The notes: generated by a model not told the origin, from the letters alone. A DNA stretch of 64,000 bases from Butyrivibrio fibrisolvens (GCF_023206215.1 NZ_CP065800.1:1116001-1180000); one strand, 5' to 3'. Numbered from the stretch's first letter, positions 39,197 through 48,339 are shown. A program made the numbers and translations.

Positions 39197-42100
39197 ATGG
39201 CAAGAAACATGAAAACCATGGACGGCAATGAAGCTGCTGCATATGCATCATATGCTTATACAGAAGTTGCTGCCATGTACCCGATCACACCATCATCTGT
39301 TATGCCTGAGCATGTAGATGAATGGGCAACTGCAGGAAAGAAGAACATCTTCGGACGTACAGTACAGATTACAGAAATGCAGGCAGAGAGCGGCGCAGCC
39401 GGCGCTGTTCACGGATCACTTGTAGCCGGTGCCCTCACATCGACTTATACAGCATCTCAGGGTCTTTTGTTGATGATCCCTGATCTTTATAAGGTTGCTG
39501 GTGAGCGTCTCCCCGGTGTTTTCAACGTATCAGCTCGTTGCGTAGCTTCACACGCACTGAACATTTTTGGTGATCACTCCGACGTATATGCATGCCGTCA
39601 GACCGGTGCTGCAATGCTTTGTGAATCATCAGTTCAGGAAGTTATGGATCTTACTCCTGTTGCTTATTGTGCAGCACTTGAAGGAAAACTTCCTTTCATT
39701 AACTTCTTTGATGGTTTCCGTACATCCCATGAAATCCAGAAGATCGAGGTTTGGAGTGATGAGGATCTTAAAGATCTTGCTCCTTTCGATGCAATCGACG
39801 ATTTCAAGAAGAATGCACTCAATCCTAATCACCCTCGTCAGATGGGCTCAGCTCAGAACCCTGATATCTTCTTCCAGACAAGAGAATCATGCAATAACGC
39901 TTATTTAGCTATTCCTGAGATCGTTCAGAAGTACATGGATAAGGTTAATGCTAAGATCGGTACTGACTACAAGCTCTTCAACTATTACGGTGCAGCAGAT
40001 GCTGAAACTGTAATCGTAGCGATGGGTTCAGTTAACGATACAATCGAAGAGACAATCGATTATCTTGAAGCTAAGGGAGAAAAGGTCGGCGTAGTTAAAG
40101 TAAGACTGTATCGTCCTTTTGCTGCTAAGGCACTTGTTGATGCGCTTCCTGCATCTGTTAAGAAGATCGAAGTTCTCGATAGAACTAAAGAGCCAGGATC
40201 ACTTCATGAGCCTCTTGCTCTTGATGTAATCGCAGCTCTTAAAGGAACTAAGTTTGAAACAGTTCCTGTATTCTGTGGTCGTTATGGTCTTGGATCAAAG
40301 GATACAACACCTAACCAGATCGTTGCTGTATTCCACAATGATTCTAAGCCTGAATTCACAATCGGTATCACAGATGATGTTACTAACCTCTCACTTGATG
40401 CCGGTGCTCCTCTGGTTACAACACCTGAAGGAACAACCAACTGTAAGTTCTGGGGTCTTGGAGCTGATGGTACTGTAGGTGCCAACAAGAACTCCATCAA
40501 GATCATCGGTGATAACACAGACATGTATGCTCAGGCATATTTTGACTATGACTCCAAGAAGTCCGGTGGTGTTACCATGTCTCACCTTAGATTTGGTAAG
40601 AAGCCTATCAAGTCAACATACCTGATCAAGACAGCAAACTTCGTAGCTTGTCACAATCCTTCCTATATCCGTAAGTTCAACATGGTACAGGAAATCGTTG
40701 ATGGCGGTTCATTCCTTCTTAACTGCCCATGGTCTGTAGAAGATCTGGAAAAAGAGATTCCTGGTCAGGTTAAGAAATATATGTATGATCACAAGATCAA
40801 CTTCTACATCATGAATGGTTCAAAGATCGGTGTTGAAGTTGGAATGGGACCTACAAGGATCAATACAATCCTTCAGTCTGCATTCTTCACAATTACAGAG
40901 ATCATTCCTAAGGAAGACGCTCTTAAATTCATGAAGGACGCTGCTCAGAAGACATATGGACGTAAAGGTCAGGATGTCGTTGAGAAGAACTGGAAGGCTA
41001 TTGATGCCGGTGCAGATCCTAAGAACCTTATCAAGGTTGAGATTCCTGAGTCATGGAAGGATGCACAGGATGAAGGTCTTGATTTCACAGTAGCTAAGGG
41101 TGATCGTAAGGATGTTATCGACTTTGTTAATAATATCCAGGCTAAGGTTAATGCTCAGGAAGGTAACAGCCTTAAGGTTTCAGATGTAGCTCCTTATACT
41201 GATGGTTCTACACCTTCCGGATCATCTGCGTATGAGAAGCGTGGTATTGCTGTAAATGTTCCTGAATGGAATCCTGAGAAGTGTATACAGTGTACATTCT
41301 GTTCACTCGTATGTCCTCATGCAGCAATCCGTCCTGTAGCTATGACTGCTGATGAAGCTGCTAATGCTCCTAAGGATATGAAGCTTGTAGATCTCAAGGG
41401 TATGGACGGATACAAGTTCGGTATCACAGTATCAGCTCTTGACTGTACAGGTTGTGGTTCTTGTGCAAATGTATGTCCTGGCAATATGCAGGAGAAAGTT
41501 ACTCTTGTTATGGGTGCGCTTGCTAAGAACGAGTGGCAGCAGGAAGGCTTCAACTATGCTGTAACACTTCCTACTAAGACAGAAGTTGTTGAGAAGTTCA
41601 ACTCAGCTACTGTTAAGGGATCACAGTTCCTGAAACCTCTCCTTGAGTTCTCAGGCGCTTGCGCAGGTTGCGGTGAGACACCTTATATCAAGCTCGTAAC
41701 ACAGCTGTTTGGTGACAGAATGTATGTAGCTAATGCTACAGGATGTACCTCTATCTGGGGTAACTCTTCACCTTCTACACCTTATACAGTAAACGAGAAG
41801 GGTCATGGTCCTGCATGGGATAACTCATTGTTCGAAGACAATGCTGAGTTCGGTTTCGGTATGCTCCTTGCTCAGAATGCACTTCGTGATGAAGTTAAGG
41901 AACAGGCAGAGAAACTTGCAGATAATGCAGCAGTCAAGAAGTATCTCGATACATTCAACGATGGTGCTACCAACACAGCTGCTACAGAAGAGATGATCGC
42001 AGCACTTGCCGGTGATAATTCCGAAGCTGCTACATTTATCAAGAAGAATGCAGACTTTGCTGCTAAGAAGTCACAGTGGATCTTCGGTGGTGACGGATGG

Positions 42101-42733
42101 GCATTCGATATCGGATTTGGTGGTCTTGACCACGTACTTGCTTCCGGTAAGGATGTAAATGTTCTTGTTGTCAACACTGAGGTTTACTCCAATACAGGTG
42201 GACAGGCTTCTAAAGCTACTCCTGTCGGCGCTGTTGCACAGTTCGCTGCAGGTGGTAAGGCTATCAAGCAGAAAGACCTTGCATCTATCGCTATGAGCTA
42301 TGGCTACGTATATGTAGCACAGATTGCTATGGGTGCTAACATGAAGCAGACTATCGATGCTATAAGAGAGGCTGAGGCTTATCCGGGTCCTTCACTTATC
42401 ATCGCGTATGCTCCTTGTATCAACCATGGTATCAAGGTTAACGGCGGTATGACAGGATGTATGACAGAGGAAAAGAGAGCCGTAGAGTGCGGTTACTGGA
42501 ACCTCTTCAGATACAATCCTGCAGCACAGGGCAAGAAGTTCACACTCGACTTCAAGAATACAAAGCCTGAAAACTATCAGGAATTCCTTGATGGTGAGGT
42601 TCGTTACATGTCACTGAAGAAGAGCAATCCTGCTAATGCTGACAGAATGTACGCTGAGAACGCTCAGAATGCTAAGGATCACCTTGCATATCTTGAAAGA
42701 CTCGTTTCAATGTACGATTCTACTAACGAATAA
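39197..42733 (+). CDS. nifJ: Pyruvate:ferredoxin (flavodoxin) oxidoreductase
   Basis: Oxidises pyruvate to acetyl-CoA and CO2 and reduces ferredoxin, the main step of energy metabolism in butyrate-type fermenters. The 1178-aa single-chain enzyme has the usual domain order: pyrimidine-binding TPP domain (YPITPSSVMPEH near the start), the GFRTSHEIQKIE region, the gamma part, the two-cluster ferredoxin domain (CIQCTFCSLVCP from about 697, CTGCGSCANVCP from about 750), the third cluster and TPP-binding domain (CAGCGETPY from about 822, GDGWAFDIGFGGLDHVLASG) and the C-terminal extension. Codon use is strongly biased, as in highly expressed genes. GTAGGAGG precedes the start. Confidence 0.97.
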   Translation: MARNMKTMDGNEAAAYASYAYTEVAAMYPITPSSVMPEHVDEWATAGKKNIFGRTVQITEMQAESGAAGAVHGSLVAGALTSTYTASQGLLLMIPDLYKVAGERLPGVFNVSARCVASHALNIFGDHSDVYACRQTGAAMLCESSVQEVMDLTPVAYCAALEGKLPFINFFDGFRTSHEIQKIEVWSDEDLKDLAPFDAIDDFKKNALNPNHPRQMGSAQNPDIFFQTRESCNNAYLAIPEIVQKYMDKVNAKIGTDYKLFNYYGAADAETVIVAMGSVNDTIEETIDYLEAKGEKVGVVKVRLYRPFAAKALVDALPASVKKIEVLDRTKEPGSLHEPLALDVIAALKGTKFETVPVFCGRYGLGSKDTTPNQIVAVFHNDSKPEFTIGITDDVTNLSLDAGAPLVTTPEGTTNCKFWGLGADGTVGANKNSIKIIGDNTDMYAQAYFDYDSKKSGGVTMSHLRFGKKPIKSTYLIKTANFVACHNPSYIRKFNMVQEIVDGGSFLLNCPWSVEDLEKEIPGQVKKYMYDHKINFYIMNGSKIGVEVGMGPTRINTILQSAFFTITEIIPKEDALKFMKDAAQKTYGRKGQDVVEKNWKAIDAGADPKNLIKVEIPESWKDAQDEGLDFTVAKGDRKDVIDFVNNIQAKVNAQEGNSLKVSDVAPYTDGSTPSGSSAYEKRGIAVNVPEWNPEKCIQCTFCSLVCPHAAIRPVAMTADEAANAPKDMKLVDLKGMDGYKFGITVSALDCTGCGSCANVCPGNMQEKVTLVMGALAKNEWQQEGFNYAVTLPTKTEVVEKFNSATVKGSQFLKPLLEFSGACAGCGETPYIKLVTQLFGDRMYVANATGCTSIWGNSSPSTPYTVNEKGHGPAWDNSLFEDNAEFGFGMLLAQNALRDEVKEQAEKLADNAAVKKYLDTFNDGATNTAATEEMIAALAGDNSEAATFIKKNADFAAKKSQWIFGGDGWAFDIGFGGLDHVLASGKDVNVLVVNTEVYSNTGGQASKATPVGAVAQFAAGGKAIKQKDLASIAMSYGYVYVAQIAMGANMKQTIDAIREAEAYPGPSLIIAYAPCINHGIKVNGGMTGCMTEEKRAVECGYWNLFRYNPAAQGKKFTLDFKNTKPENYQEFLDGEVRYMSLKKSNPANADRMYAENAQNAKDHLAYLERLVSMYDSTNE

Positions 42734-42743
42734 AAATAAGACA

Positions 42744-42777
42744 ACGGCCCCTGCGTTATGCGCAGGGGCTGTTTTTA
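42744..42777 (+). terminator. Terminator of nifJ
   Basis: GCCCCTGCG pairs with CGCAGGGGC across a TTATG loop, followed by GTTTTT. Very stable. Confidence 0.95.
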
Positions 42778-42800
42778 TGGAACAAGATGCTAATAGGTTA

Positions 42801-42863
42801 GTGCAGTATCACCAAAAACTTTATATACTACCTGTCCTTATAAAGTTTTTGGTGATACTGCAC
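42801..42863. repeat. Perfect 25-bp inverted repeat
   Basis: Positions 42801-42825 and 42839-42863 are perfect inverted copies with a 13-nt loop. There is no T-run on either side. It lies between two real terminators (nifJ and mecA), so it is not needed as one. Part of it (TTAGTGCAGTA) recurs near 28330 in the other orientation. Confidence 0.8.
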
Positions 42864-42883
42864 TGATATAGTTGGAAGGTTAT

Positions 42884-42920
42884 AAAAAAGCTCATCGATA
42901 GAAATTCTACCGATGAGCTT
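42884..42920 (-). terminator. Terminator of mecA
   Basis: AAGCTCATCG pairs with CGATGAGCTT. T-runs lie on both sides, so it can act in both directions, but it best fits the end of mecA on the - strand. Confidence 0.85.
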
Positions 42921-42935
42921 GATTTTTTAAGGTCT

Positions 42936-43727
42936 TTAATTGGCTGCTGCGAGCTTCTGGAGGGCTCTGTCAGCTATTACGACCGGATAATGTTCTTCGA
43001 GGAAGTCGGCGCTGTAGGTGCCGGTATCTTCCATCTTGGCGTATTCGCCAAAGAGGTTGCAAAGGTTGTTGAATCTCTTATCATTCTGATTGCCATATAT
43101 GCACAGAAGGTATCCGCCTTCGTCTTCGTTACGGAATAAGGTGTTGCGGCTTTGGAATCCCGGAGGAAGAAGAGCTGGCAATTTCAAAACATCATGCATG
43201 GATCCGAGTTTAAAACAGCAGAAAGAATTCTCGCTGCTTCTAGAAGCTCTTCTAATAGCGGCATTATGTCCTGTTTTAAGTCTCTTGGACTCGTGATTGG
43301 TTACTCCGTCAAGGAAACCTGAGAAGTCGCCGTCCTGGAGACGATGGAACAGATCCATAACCTCTTCGTCTTCGCTTTCTTCTGTATTCTCAGAGAAGTC
43401 AATATTACCTTTTTCATAGGACGCATTATCATCCTGCACAGAAGGACCAAATTCTGAAAAACGTGTATCTAGTTCTTCGGGATCTTCTGACTTAGTGATA
43501 ACCAAAATAATACACTCTGAGTTAACAGGAATAGCTTCTATCATAAGCGGAACATCTTCTGCATTAAAACCAAAACGAGTGTTGGCCTGATGCATCATTT
43601 CCTGAAAAAGTTCACGTGCTTTATCTGTACCATAAGCAAGCTCGCTGACTTTGAGCTGTCTTTTTGTTAGATCCTCTCTGGTAAGTGTGCAACGGATCTG
43701 GTGATCATTCACCTTCTCAATTTTCAT
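42936..43727 (-). CDS. mecA: Adaptor protein MecA
   Basis: Delivers substrates to the ClpC ATPase. The 263-aa protein has the N-terminal substrate domain (MKIEKVNDHQIRCTLTREDL, then GTDKARELFQEMMHQA), a variable acidic linker (about 85-130) and the C-terminal ClpC-binding domain (CCFKLGSMHDVLKLP, LFRNEDEGGYLLCIYG, FAEYAK-like text). AGGAGG lies before the start on the - strand. It has its own promoter (43792-43820) and terminator. Confidence 0.9.
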   Translation of the reverse strand: MKIEKVNDHQIRCTLTREDLTKRQLKVSELAYGTDKARELFQEMMHQANTRFGFNAEDVPLMIEAIPVNSECIILVITKSEDPEELDTRFSEFGPSVQDDNASYEKGNIDFSENTEESEDEEVMDLFHRLQDGDFSGFLDGVTNHESKRLKTGHNAAIRRASRSSENSFCCFKLGSMHDVLKLPALLPPGFQSRNTLFRNEDEGGYLLCIYGNQNDKRFNNLCNLFGEYAKMEDTGTYSADFLEEHYPVVIADRALQKLAAAN

Positions 43728-43791
43728 AAACTTACCTCCTGCTTTTGTTATTTCATCCTTGAATACTTAGCTGTAAAAATTGATTACACTG

Positions 43792-43820
43792 ATACTAAAG
43801 TATACTTTGCGCAATGTCAA
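43792..43820 (-). promoter_or_regulatory. Promoter of mecA
   Basis: On the - strand TTGACA (43820-43815) and TAGTAT (43797-43792) have 17-bp spacing. The leader is about 60 nt. Confidence 0.65.
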
Positions 43821-43896
43821 TATATGTATCGGTCTAAAGCCCTAAATTTAAGAGAGTATTTCCCAAAAAATAAAAAAGATTTTATTAAAAGGGGAC

Positions 43897-43925
43897 TTGC
43901 GAAAAGCATCCCTATGAATTATAAT
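43897..43925 (+). promoter_or_regulatory. Strong promoter of the candidate large RNA
   Basis: TTGCGA (43897-43902) and a perfect TATAAT (43920-43925) with 17-bp spacing; the predicted start is near 43932. No reading frame follows for more than 800 bases. Confidence 0.7.
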
Positions 43926-43931
43926 GTTTAC

Positions 43932-44540
43932 TCGTGAGATGTCTTTCCCAAATATTTATCCGGGAAGGGGACATGTTTTCTAGAATATCGTAATCAGTTC
44001 TGCATCAGTCAGAACGCCTTACAGACATATTAGTCTGAGGGATTACCCATTTTTGAAAAGTAATAACAAAAAACATTTTTTTAAACAACGTACTAAGTCT
44101 GAAATGATCATACTTGTCGTATCTGTTGTTAAGAGCTGCATTTCTTTAAATTATGGCATAAAGATTTCATCCCATTTTGCAATATAGAAGACAGCTGCTT
44201 GATCGTATATGCAGATACCGGCAATCAGTAGTAGCATCTCGCTACAGGATTTCAAGCTATTTTGACTAAAGGATACGGGATGGCATCTCATAAGTGAATA
44301 TGGCAGCTTTTAGAACAAGGGGAAGCAACCGTCTTTTTGAAAGATATATCAAGGAGACGCTCATTGCCACTTATCTGCGATTTATATCACGGATGCCTTT
44401 TGGCGCAGATATAACCTTGTAATAAAAAACGCGACAAATAAACATAATTAACAAGAGGATCCCGCCACTTGCATATATGAATAGCTGTCGCCAAGCCAAA
44501 ATGCCTGGTTCCTTGATCGCAGATCAAGGAGCCAGTTTTT
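43932..44540 (+). ncRNA. Candidate large structured non-coding RNA (~610 nt)
   Basis: No protein-coding frame is credible here. From the 5' end I see a 10-bp bulged hairpin (43939-43974), then a three-way junction closed by GTAAT/ATTAC (43990-43994 with 44042-44046) that holds two perfect hairpins (43997-44015, 44017-44040). Then come TCTTTA/TAAAGA (44143-44164), CATCCC/GGGATG (44168-44173 with 44277-44282) enclosing CTGC/GCAG and GTAGC/GCTAC. ACAAGG/CCTTGT (44315-44320 with 44415-44420) encloses a 10-bp hairpin (44331-44358) and TATCTGCG/CGCAGATA (44372-44379 with 44404-44411). GCGACA/TGTCGC (44431-44436 with 44486-44491) precedes a terminator at 44505-44540. A T-run at 44050-44054 may end a shorter form of about 120 nt. 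The size and ornate folding recall ROOL- or GOLLD-type RNAs; I could not test this. Confidence 0.55.
44505..44540 (+). terminator. Strong intrinsic terminator with no upstream gene
   Basis: CTGG-T-TCCTTGATC pairs with GATCAAGGA-G-CCAG around a GCA loop, followed by TTTTT. It lies 780 bp after the last gene start on the other strand and 220 bp before the next gene, so it implies a non-coding transcript. Confidence 0.9.
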
Positions 44541-44656
44541 ATATTGCATAGCCGCTGATATGGCAATGATAAAGCGGAGTGCTGCTATAGATGGCACTAC
44601 ACCAAGTATTGTGGTAAAATAGTACCCGGTCAAAAATATATGAATCTGAGGGAATT

Positions 44657-44758
44657 GAAAAGTTTGAAAATCTTCCATTTTCAAACCCGGATTGGTGCCG
44701 CGAGCTCCGCCAATTTGGACCATTAGTCACTAGATTTGCTCGCGACATGAGGTTATTT
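44657..44758 (+). repeat. Second full copy of the dispersed ATGAGG-ending element
   Basis: It has the same layout as 538-633: a hairpin (44663-44683, TTGAAAAT with ATTTTCAA), a region closable by CGCGAGC with GCTCGCG, and the end ACATGAGGTTA, whose AGG is the ribosome-binding site of the gene at 44759. One pair of the hairpin differs as G-C in one copy and A-T in the other, a compensatory change. Confidence 0.65.
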
Positions 44759-46495
44759 ATGAAACATAAGGTAATACCTGTAGTTGTAATCGTAGTCCTG
44801 ATACTTGTCCTCGGGGGAGGATATGCAGGTAAGTATTTGTATGACAAGTATTCTTACAGTAATGAGCAGGCAGATACTAAGAGCTATTTCGGAATAGAAG
44901 ATGAAAATGATGTTCCGATAATTCTCCAAAATGAAAAGTCAGATCTTCATGCAAGACTTATCGACGGCGTTTATTATATGACTTTTTCTGATGTACAGAA
45001 TATTCTAAACGACCGCTTCTATTACGGCCAGGAGGAAGGAATCCTTGTATATACAACTCCAAGTGCCATAATAACAGTCGGTGTAGACTCTACCACAACA
45101 TCATCTACAGACGGGTCCTGTGAAGATCTTGGATATAAGGCAGCAGTTTATGACAATGATACCCTTTATGTTGCTATAGATTATGTAAAAAAATATACCA
45201 ATTTTAACTACACAGCTTATACGGATCCAAACCATATCACAATGTATACGCAGTTCGATCAGGAGATCCGCGCTGTCATCAAAAAAAATACCAAGCTCAG
45301 ACTTAGAGGTGGTGTAAAAAGTGAGATCCTTGTCGGACTCGAAAAGGGTGATACAGTCGTACTTCTTGAAAAACTTGAGGATTGGTCCAAGGTTGTCAGC
45401 TCTGATGGCTATATAGGTTATGTTGAGAACAAGTTCCTTGAAAATATCCAGACAGTTGATCTTCTGGCTCCATCTGATTATGCAGAACCTGAATATACAT
45501 CTGTTCATCTTGATGGCAAGGTCAATCTGGTATGGCATTCGATAGGCGGTAAGGCAGGTAATGACACGCTTTCATCTGCTATTTCAAATACATCCGGACT
45601 TAATGTAATATCACCAACATGGTTTTCTCTTAGTGACAATGAGGGAAGCATAGAGTCTTTTGCCACACAGGGTTATGTAGATACAGCGCATGCAAATGGT
45701 ATGCAGGTGTGGGCAGCTCTTGATAACTTCAACAATTCAAACTTCCATAATGGCGAAGGAAGTACAGCCAAAGTTCTTGCAAGCAGCACTTCCAGAAAGA
45801 GACTTATCGACAGTCTTATGAGCGAAGTCAGAACCTATGGAATAGATGGTATCAATGTGGATCTGGAGTTCACAGGATCAAGTCTTGAAGATATAACAGC
45901 TGACGGCGGCGAAGATTATATAGAATTCATAAGAGAGCTTTCTATAGCCTGCAGGGCAGAAGGAACTATCCTTTCAGTTGATATCCCGGTTCCTATGGGC
46001 AATAGCTTCTTCCATAGAAAAGAGCTTGGAGTGGTATGTGACTATGTGATCATCATGGCCTACGATGAGCACTATGAAGGAAGTGCAGAAGCGGGATCTG
46101 TAGCATCTATATCTTATGTTGAAAACGGTATAAAGAATACTCTTGAGGATGTTCCTGCAGATAAGCTTGTAAATGGAATCCCGTTCTATACAAGAATCTG
46201 GTTCACGTCTACAGATGGTACTGTAAAAAGTCAGGCAGGCGGTATGTCCTGGGCTAACAGTTATATTAGTTCCAACGGCATCGACATGAACTGGGATCAG
46301 GAGACCTGTCAGTATTATGGAACATATACTCAATCTGACGGAACAGTAGTTGAGATATGGCTAGAGGATGCAGAATCCATCCAGACCAAGCTTAATGTAA
46401 TGGATGTCAATGGCTGCGCCGGAGTAGCCGCATGGCAGCTTGGATATGAGACAAGTGATATATGGCCTGTAATAGAGGCTTATGTTAACAAATAA
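44759..46495 (+). CDS. Membrane-anchored GH18-family protein with an SH3 domain
   Basis: From the ATG at 44759 the protein has 578 aa; the in-frame ATG at 44747 belongs to the ATGAGG ribosome-binding site. It has an N-terminal membrane anchor (about 5-26), a copper-amine-oxidase-N-like region (about 45-165), a bacterial SH3 domain (about 170-235) and a GH18 TIM barrel (from about 250) with DGINVDLE (363-370), whose Glu370 is the likely acid. This set recalls YaaH-type cell-wall or spore-cortex enzymes, so I expect peptidoglycan or chitin-like glycan cleavage outside the membrane. MAYDEHY and the late trp region (AAWQLGYE) fit the fold. Confidence 0.88.
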   Translation: MKHKVIPVVVIVVLILVLGGGYAGKYLYDKYSYSNEQADTKSYFGIEDENDVPIILQNEKSDLHARLIDGVYYMTFSDVQNILNDRFYYGQEEGILVYTTPSAIITVGVDSTTTSSTDGSCEDLGYKAAVYDNDTLYVAIDYVKKYTNFNYTAYTDPNHITMYTQFDQEIRAVIKKNTKLRLRGGVKSEILVGLEKGDTVVLLEKLEDWSKVVSSDGYIGYVENKFLENIQTVDLLAPSDYAEPEYTSVHLDGKVNLVWHSIGGKAGNDTLSSAISNTSGLNVISPTWFSLSDNEGSIESFATQGYVDTAHANGMQVWAALDNFNNSNFHNGEGSTAKVLASSTSRKRLIDSLMSEVRTYGIDGINVDLEFTGSSLEDITADGGEDYIEFIRELSIACRAEGTILSVDIPVPMGNSFFHRKELGVVCDYVIIMAYDEHYEGSAEAGSVASISYVENGIKNTLEDVPADKLVNGIPFYTRIWFTSTDGTVKSQAGGMSWANSYISSNGIDMNWDQETCQYYGTYTQSDGTVVEIWLEDAESIQTKLNVMDVNGCAGVAAWQLGYETSDIWPVIEAYVNK

Positions 46496-46507
46496 GAGGA
46501 AATAAAA

Positions 46508-47566
46508 GTGGATACACAAGTAGTAGTAATTGATGAAAACAATATTGATGAAAAGGCAAAGGAAGCTTTGAAAAAAGCAGGGCAGATCCTTCTTGACGGC
46601 GGTCTTGTTGCTTTTCCTACAGAGACTGTATACGGACTTGGAGGAGATGGAAGAAATCCTGAATCTTCAAAGAAAATATACGCTGCTAAAGGAAGACCAT
46701 CTGATAATCCACTGATCGTGCATATCTGGCAGGTTGAGGATCTGTACAAGGTTGCATCCGATGTGCCTGAAGCTGCTATTAAGCTTGCAAAGGCTTTCTG
46801 GCCGGGACCACTTACTATGATCCTTAACAAGTCAGATCTTATTCCGCTAGAGACAACAGGCGGACTTGAAACGGTAGCTGTACGTATGCCAAGCAATAAG
46901 ATTGCTGCAGCTATGATCAAAGAAGGCGGCGGATTTATAGCAGCGCCAAGTGCCAATACATCAGGAAGACCATCACCTACTATGGCCAAATACTGCATTG
47001 AAGACCTTGATGGCAAGGTTGAGATGATAATAGACGGAGGTCAGGTCGGAATAGGACTTGAATCTACAATAGTAGATCTTACAGTTGATGTTCCTATGAT
47101 ACTGCGCCCCGGATATATAACCTATGAGATGTTAAAAGAGGTACTTCCTGAGGTTAGTATCGATAAGACAATTATTGATTCAAACTCAAAGTTAAAGCCT
47201 AAGGCACCGGGAATGAAATATCGCCATTATGCGCCTAAGGGCGAATTAACAATAGTGGAAGGTTCACAGGAACATGTGCTAAAATATATAAATGAGCATG
47301 CAGCCAAAATGCAGGAGCAAGGTCACAGAGTCGGAGTGATCGCAACAGATGCAACGGCTACATTCTATAAAGCTGATGTTGTAAAAAGCGTAGGGTCAAG
47401 GGAAGACGAGAGGAGCGTTGCACATGGGCTTTTCCGCATTCTTCGTGAATTTGATGACGAAGATGTTGATGTCATGTATTCAGAATCCTTTGATACAAAT
47501 GGTATAGGCCAGGCTATTATGAACAGGCTCTTAAAGGCTGCAGGACAGCATGTAGAGCATGTATAA
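46508..47566 (+). CDS. L-threonylcarbamoyladenylate synthase, Sua5 type
   Basis: Makes threonylcarbamoyl-AMP for the t6A37 modification of tRNAs reading ANN codons. The 352-aa protein has the YrdC domain (GGLVAFPTETVYGLGG, KGRPSDNPL, WPGPLT, VAVRMP, SANTSGRPSPT) and the C-terminal Sua5 domain (from about 225, GMKYRHYAPKG), which is typical of Firmicutes YwlC. GAGGAAATAAAA with a GTG start at 46508 (written as Met) lies 13 bp after the preceding gene, so both are likely cotranscribed. Confidence 0.93.
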   Translation: MDTQVVVIDENNIDEKAKEALKKAGQILLDGGLVAFPTETVYGLGGDGRNPESSKKIYAAKGRPSDNPLIVHIWQVEDLYKVASDVPEAAIKLAKAFWPGPLTMILNKSDLIPLETTGGLETVAVRMPSNKIAAAMIKEGGGFIAAPSANTSGRPSPTMAKYCIEDLDGKVEMIIDGGQVGIGLESTIVDLTVDVPMILRPGYITYEMLKEVLPEVSIDKTIIDSNSKLKPKAPGMKYRHYAPKGELTIVEGSQEHVLKYINEHAAKMQEQGHRVGVIATDATATFYKADVVKSVGSREDERSVAHGLFRILREFDDEDVDVMYSESFDTNGIGQAIMNRLLKAAGQHVEHV

Positions 47567-47675
47567 CGGTTGAATGACAGTTAAAAGAGGACGCGTAATT
47601 CCTTCAGGATAGCATTTAGCGCATGTATAAAAACGCTAAGTCAGCTGCGGTAGGATGGTGCGCAGAATATATTTA

Positions 47676-47711
47676 AAGTCTGCATGACTTAAAAAGTCTG
47701 CATGACTTAAA
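47676..47711 (+). repeat. Perfect 18-bp tandem duplication with internal dyads
   Basis: AAGTCTGCATGACTTAAA occurs twice in a row (47676-47693, 47694-47711). Each copy holds AAGTC/GACTT, so two small hairpins or an operator pair can form upstream of rpiB. Confidence 0.8.
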
Positions 47712-47792
47712 AAACGGTAACTGTAAATATATGGTCATAACTTAAGGTGATGATCATTATTTAAATTTATAAATTGGAAGGAAGTATTGTAA

Positions 47793-48230
47793 ATGATAGC
47801 ACTTGGTAGCGATCATGGCGGCTATGATCTTAAAGTCGCAGTAATGGAGCATCTCAAAGAAAGAGGAATCGAGTACAAGGATTTTGGTACTTATGACAAG
47901 AATTCCTGCGATTATCCTGATTTCGGACTGGCAGCAGCTAAGGCTGTAGCAAGCGGAGAGTGCGAGAAAGGTATCGTGATCTGCACAACAGGAATCGGAA
48001 TCTCTATGGTAGCTAATAAGGTAAAGGGTGTTCGCTGCGCACTTTGCTCAGAAGTATCCTCAGCAAGACTTACAAGAGAGCACAATGATGCCAATGTACT
48101 TGCTATGGGAGGCGGATTCGTAGGCCCTGTTCTTGGATGCGAGATTGTAGATACTTTCCTTGATACAGAGTTTTCCGGTCTTGAGAAGCACAGCCGCAGG
48201 ATCAAGAAGATGATGGATATGGAAGCTTGA
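47793..48230 (+). CDS. rpiB: Ribose-5-phosphate isomerase B
   Basis: Interconverts ribose 5-phosphate and ribulose 5-phosphate in the pentose phosphate pathway. The 145-aa protein has GSDHGGYDLK (Asp7, His8), the catalytic Cys64 in ICTTGIGISM and the HNDANVLAMGG block (His97, Asn98). It differs clearly in length from the RpiB-family protein in the pectin locus. GGAAGGAAG lies 9 bp before the start. It sits next to upp, so a nucleotide-salvage context is plausible. Confidence 0.95.
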   Translation: MIALGSDHGGYDLKVAVMEHLKERGIEYKDFGTYDKNSCDYPDFGLAAAKAVASGECEKGIVICTTGIGISMVANKVKGVRCALCSEVSSARLTREHNDANVLAMGGGFVGPVLGCEIVDTFLDTEFSGLEKHSRRIKKMMDMEA

Positions 48231-48339
48231 TAAAAGATAAAAATCAAAGTTTGCAATATAGGCCTGGAGTGGTGACTTGTTCATATTTGATCAAATAGGA
48301 ATGAGCCAGTACACTGGTAGCAATCAGTTAACAATAAAA

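Noticed and set aside
44315..44370. SRP RNA because of GGGGAAGCAACC
   Set aside because: The domain IV signature with its symmetric internal loop and closing GGTCAGG part is missing, and the surrounding helix does not fit.
43932..44540. tmRNA, RNase P RNA or a T-box leader
   Set aside because: No tRNA-like ends, no tag reading frame, no conserved RNase P blocks and no TGGNACCGCG-like T-box sequence.
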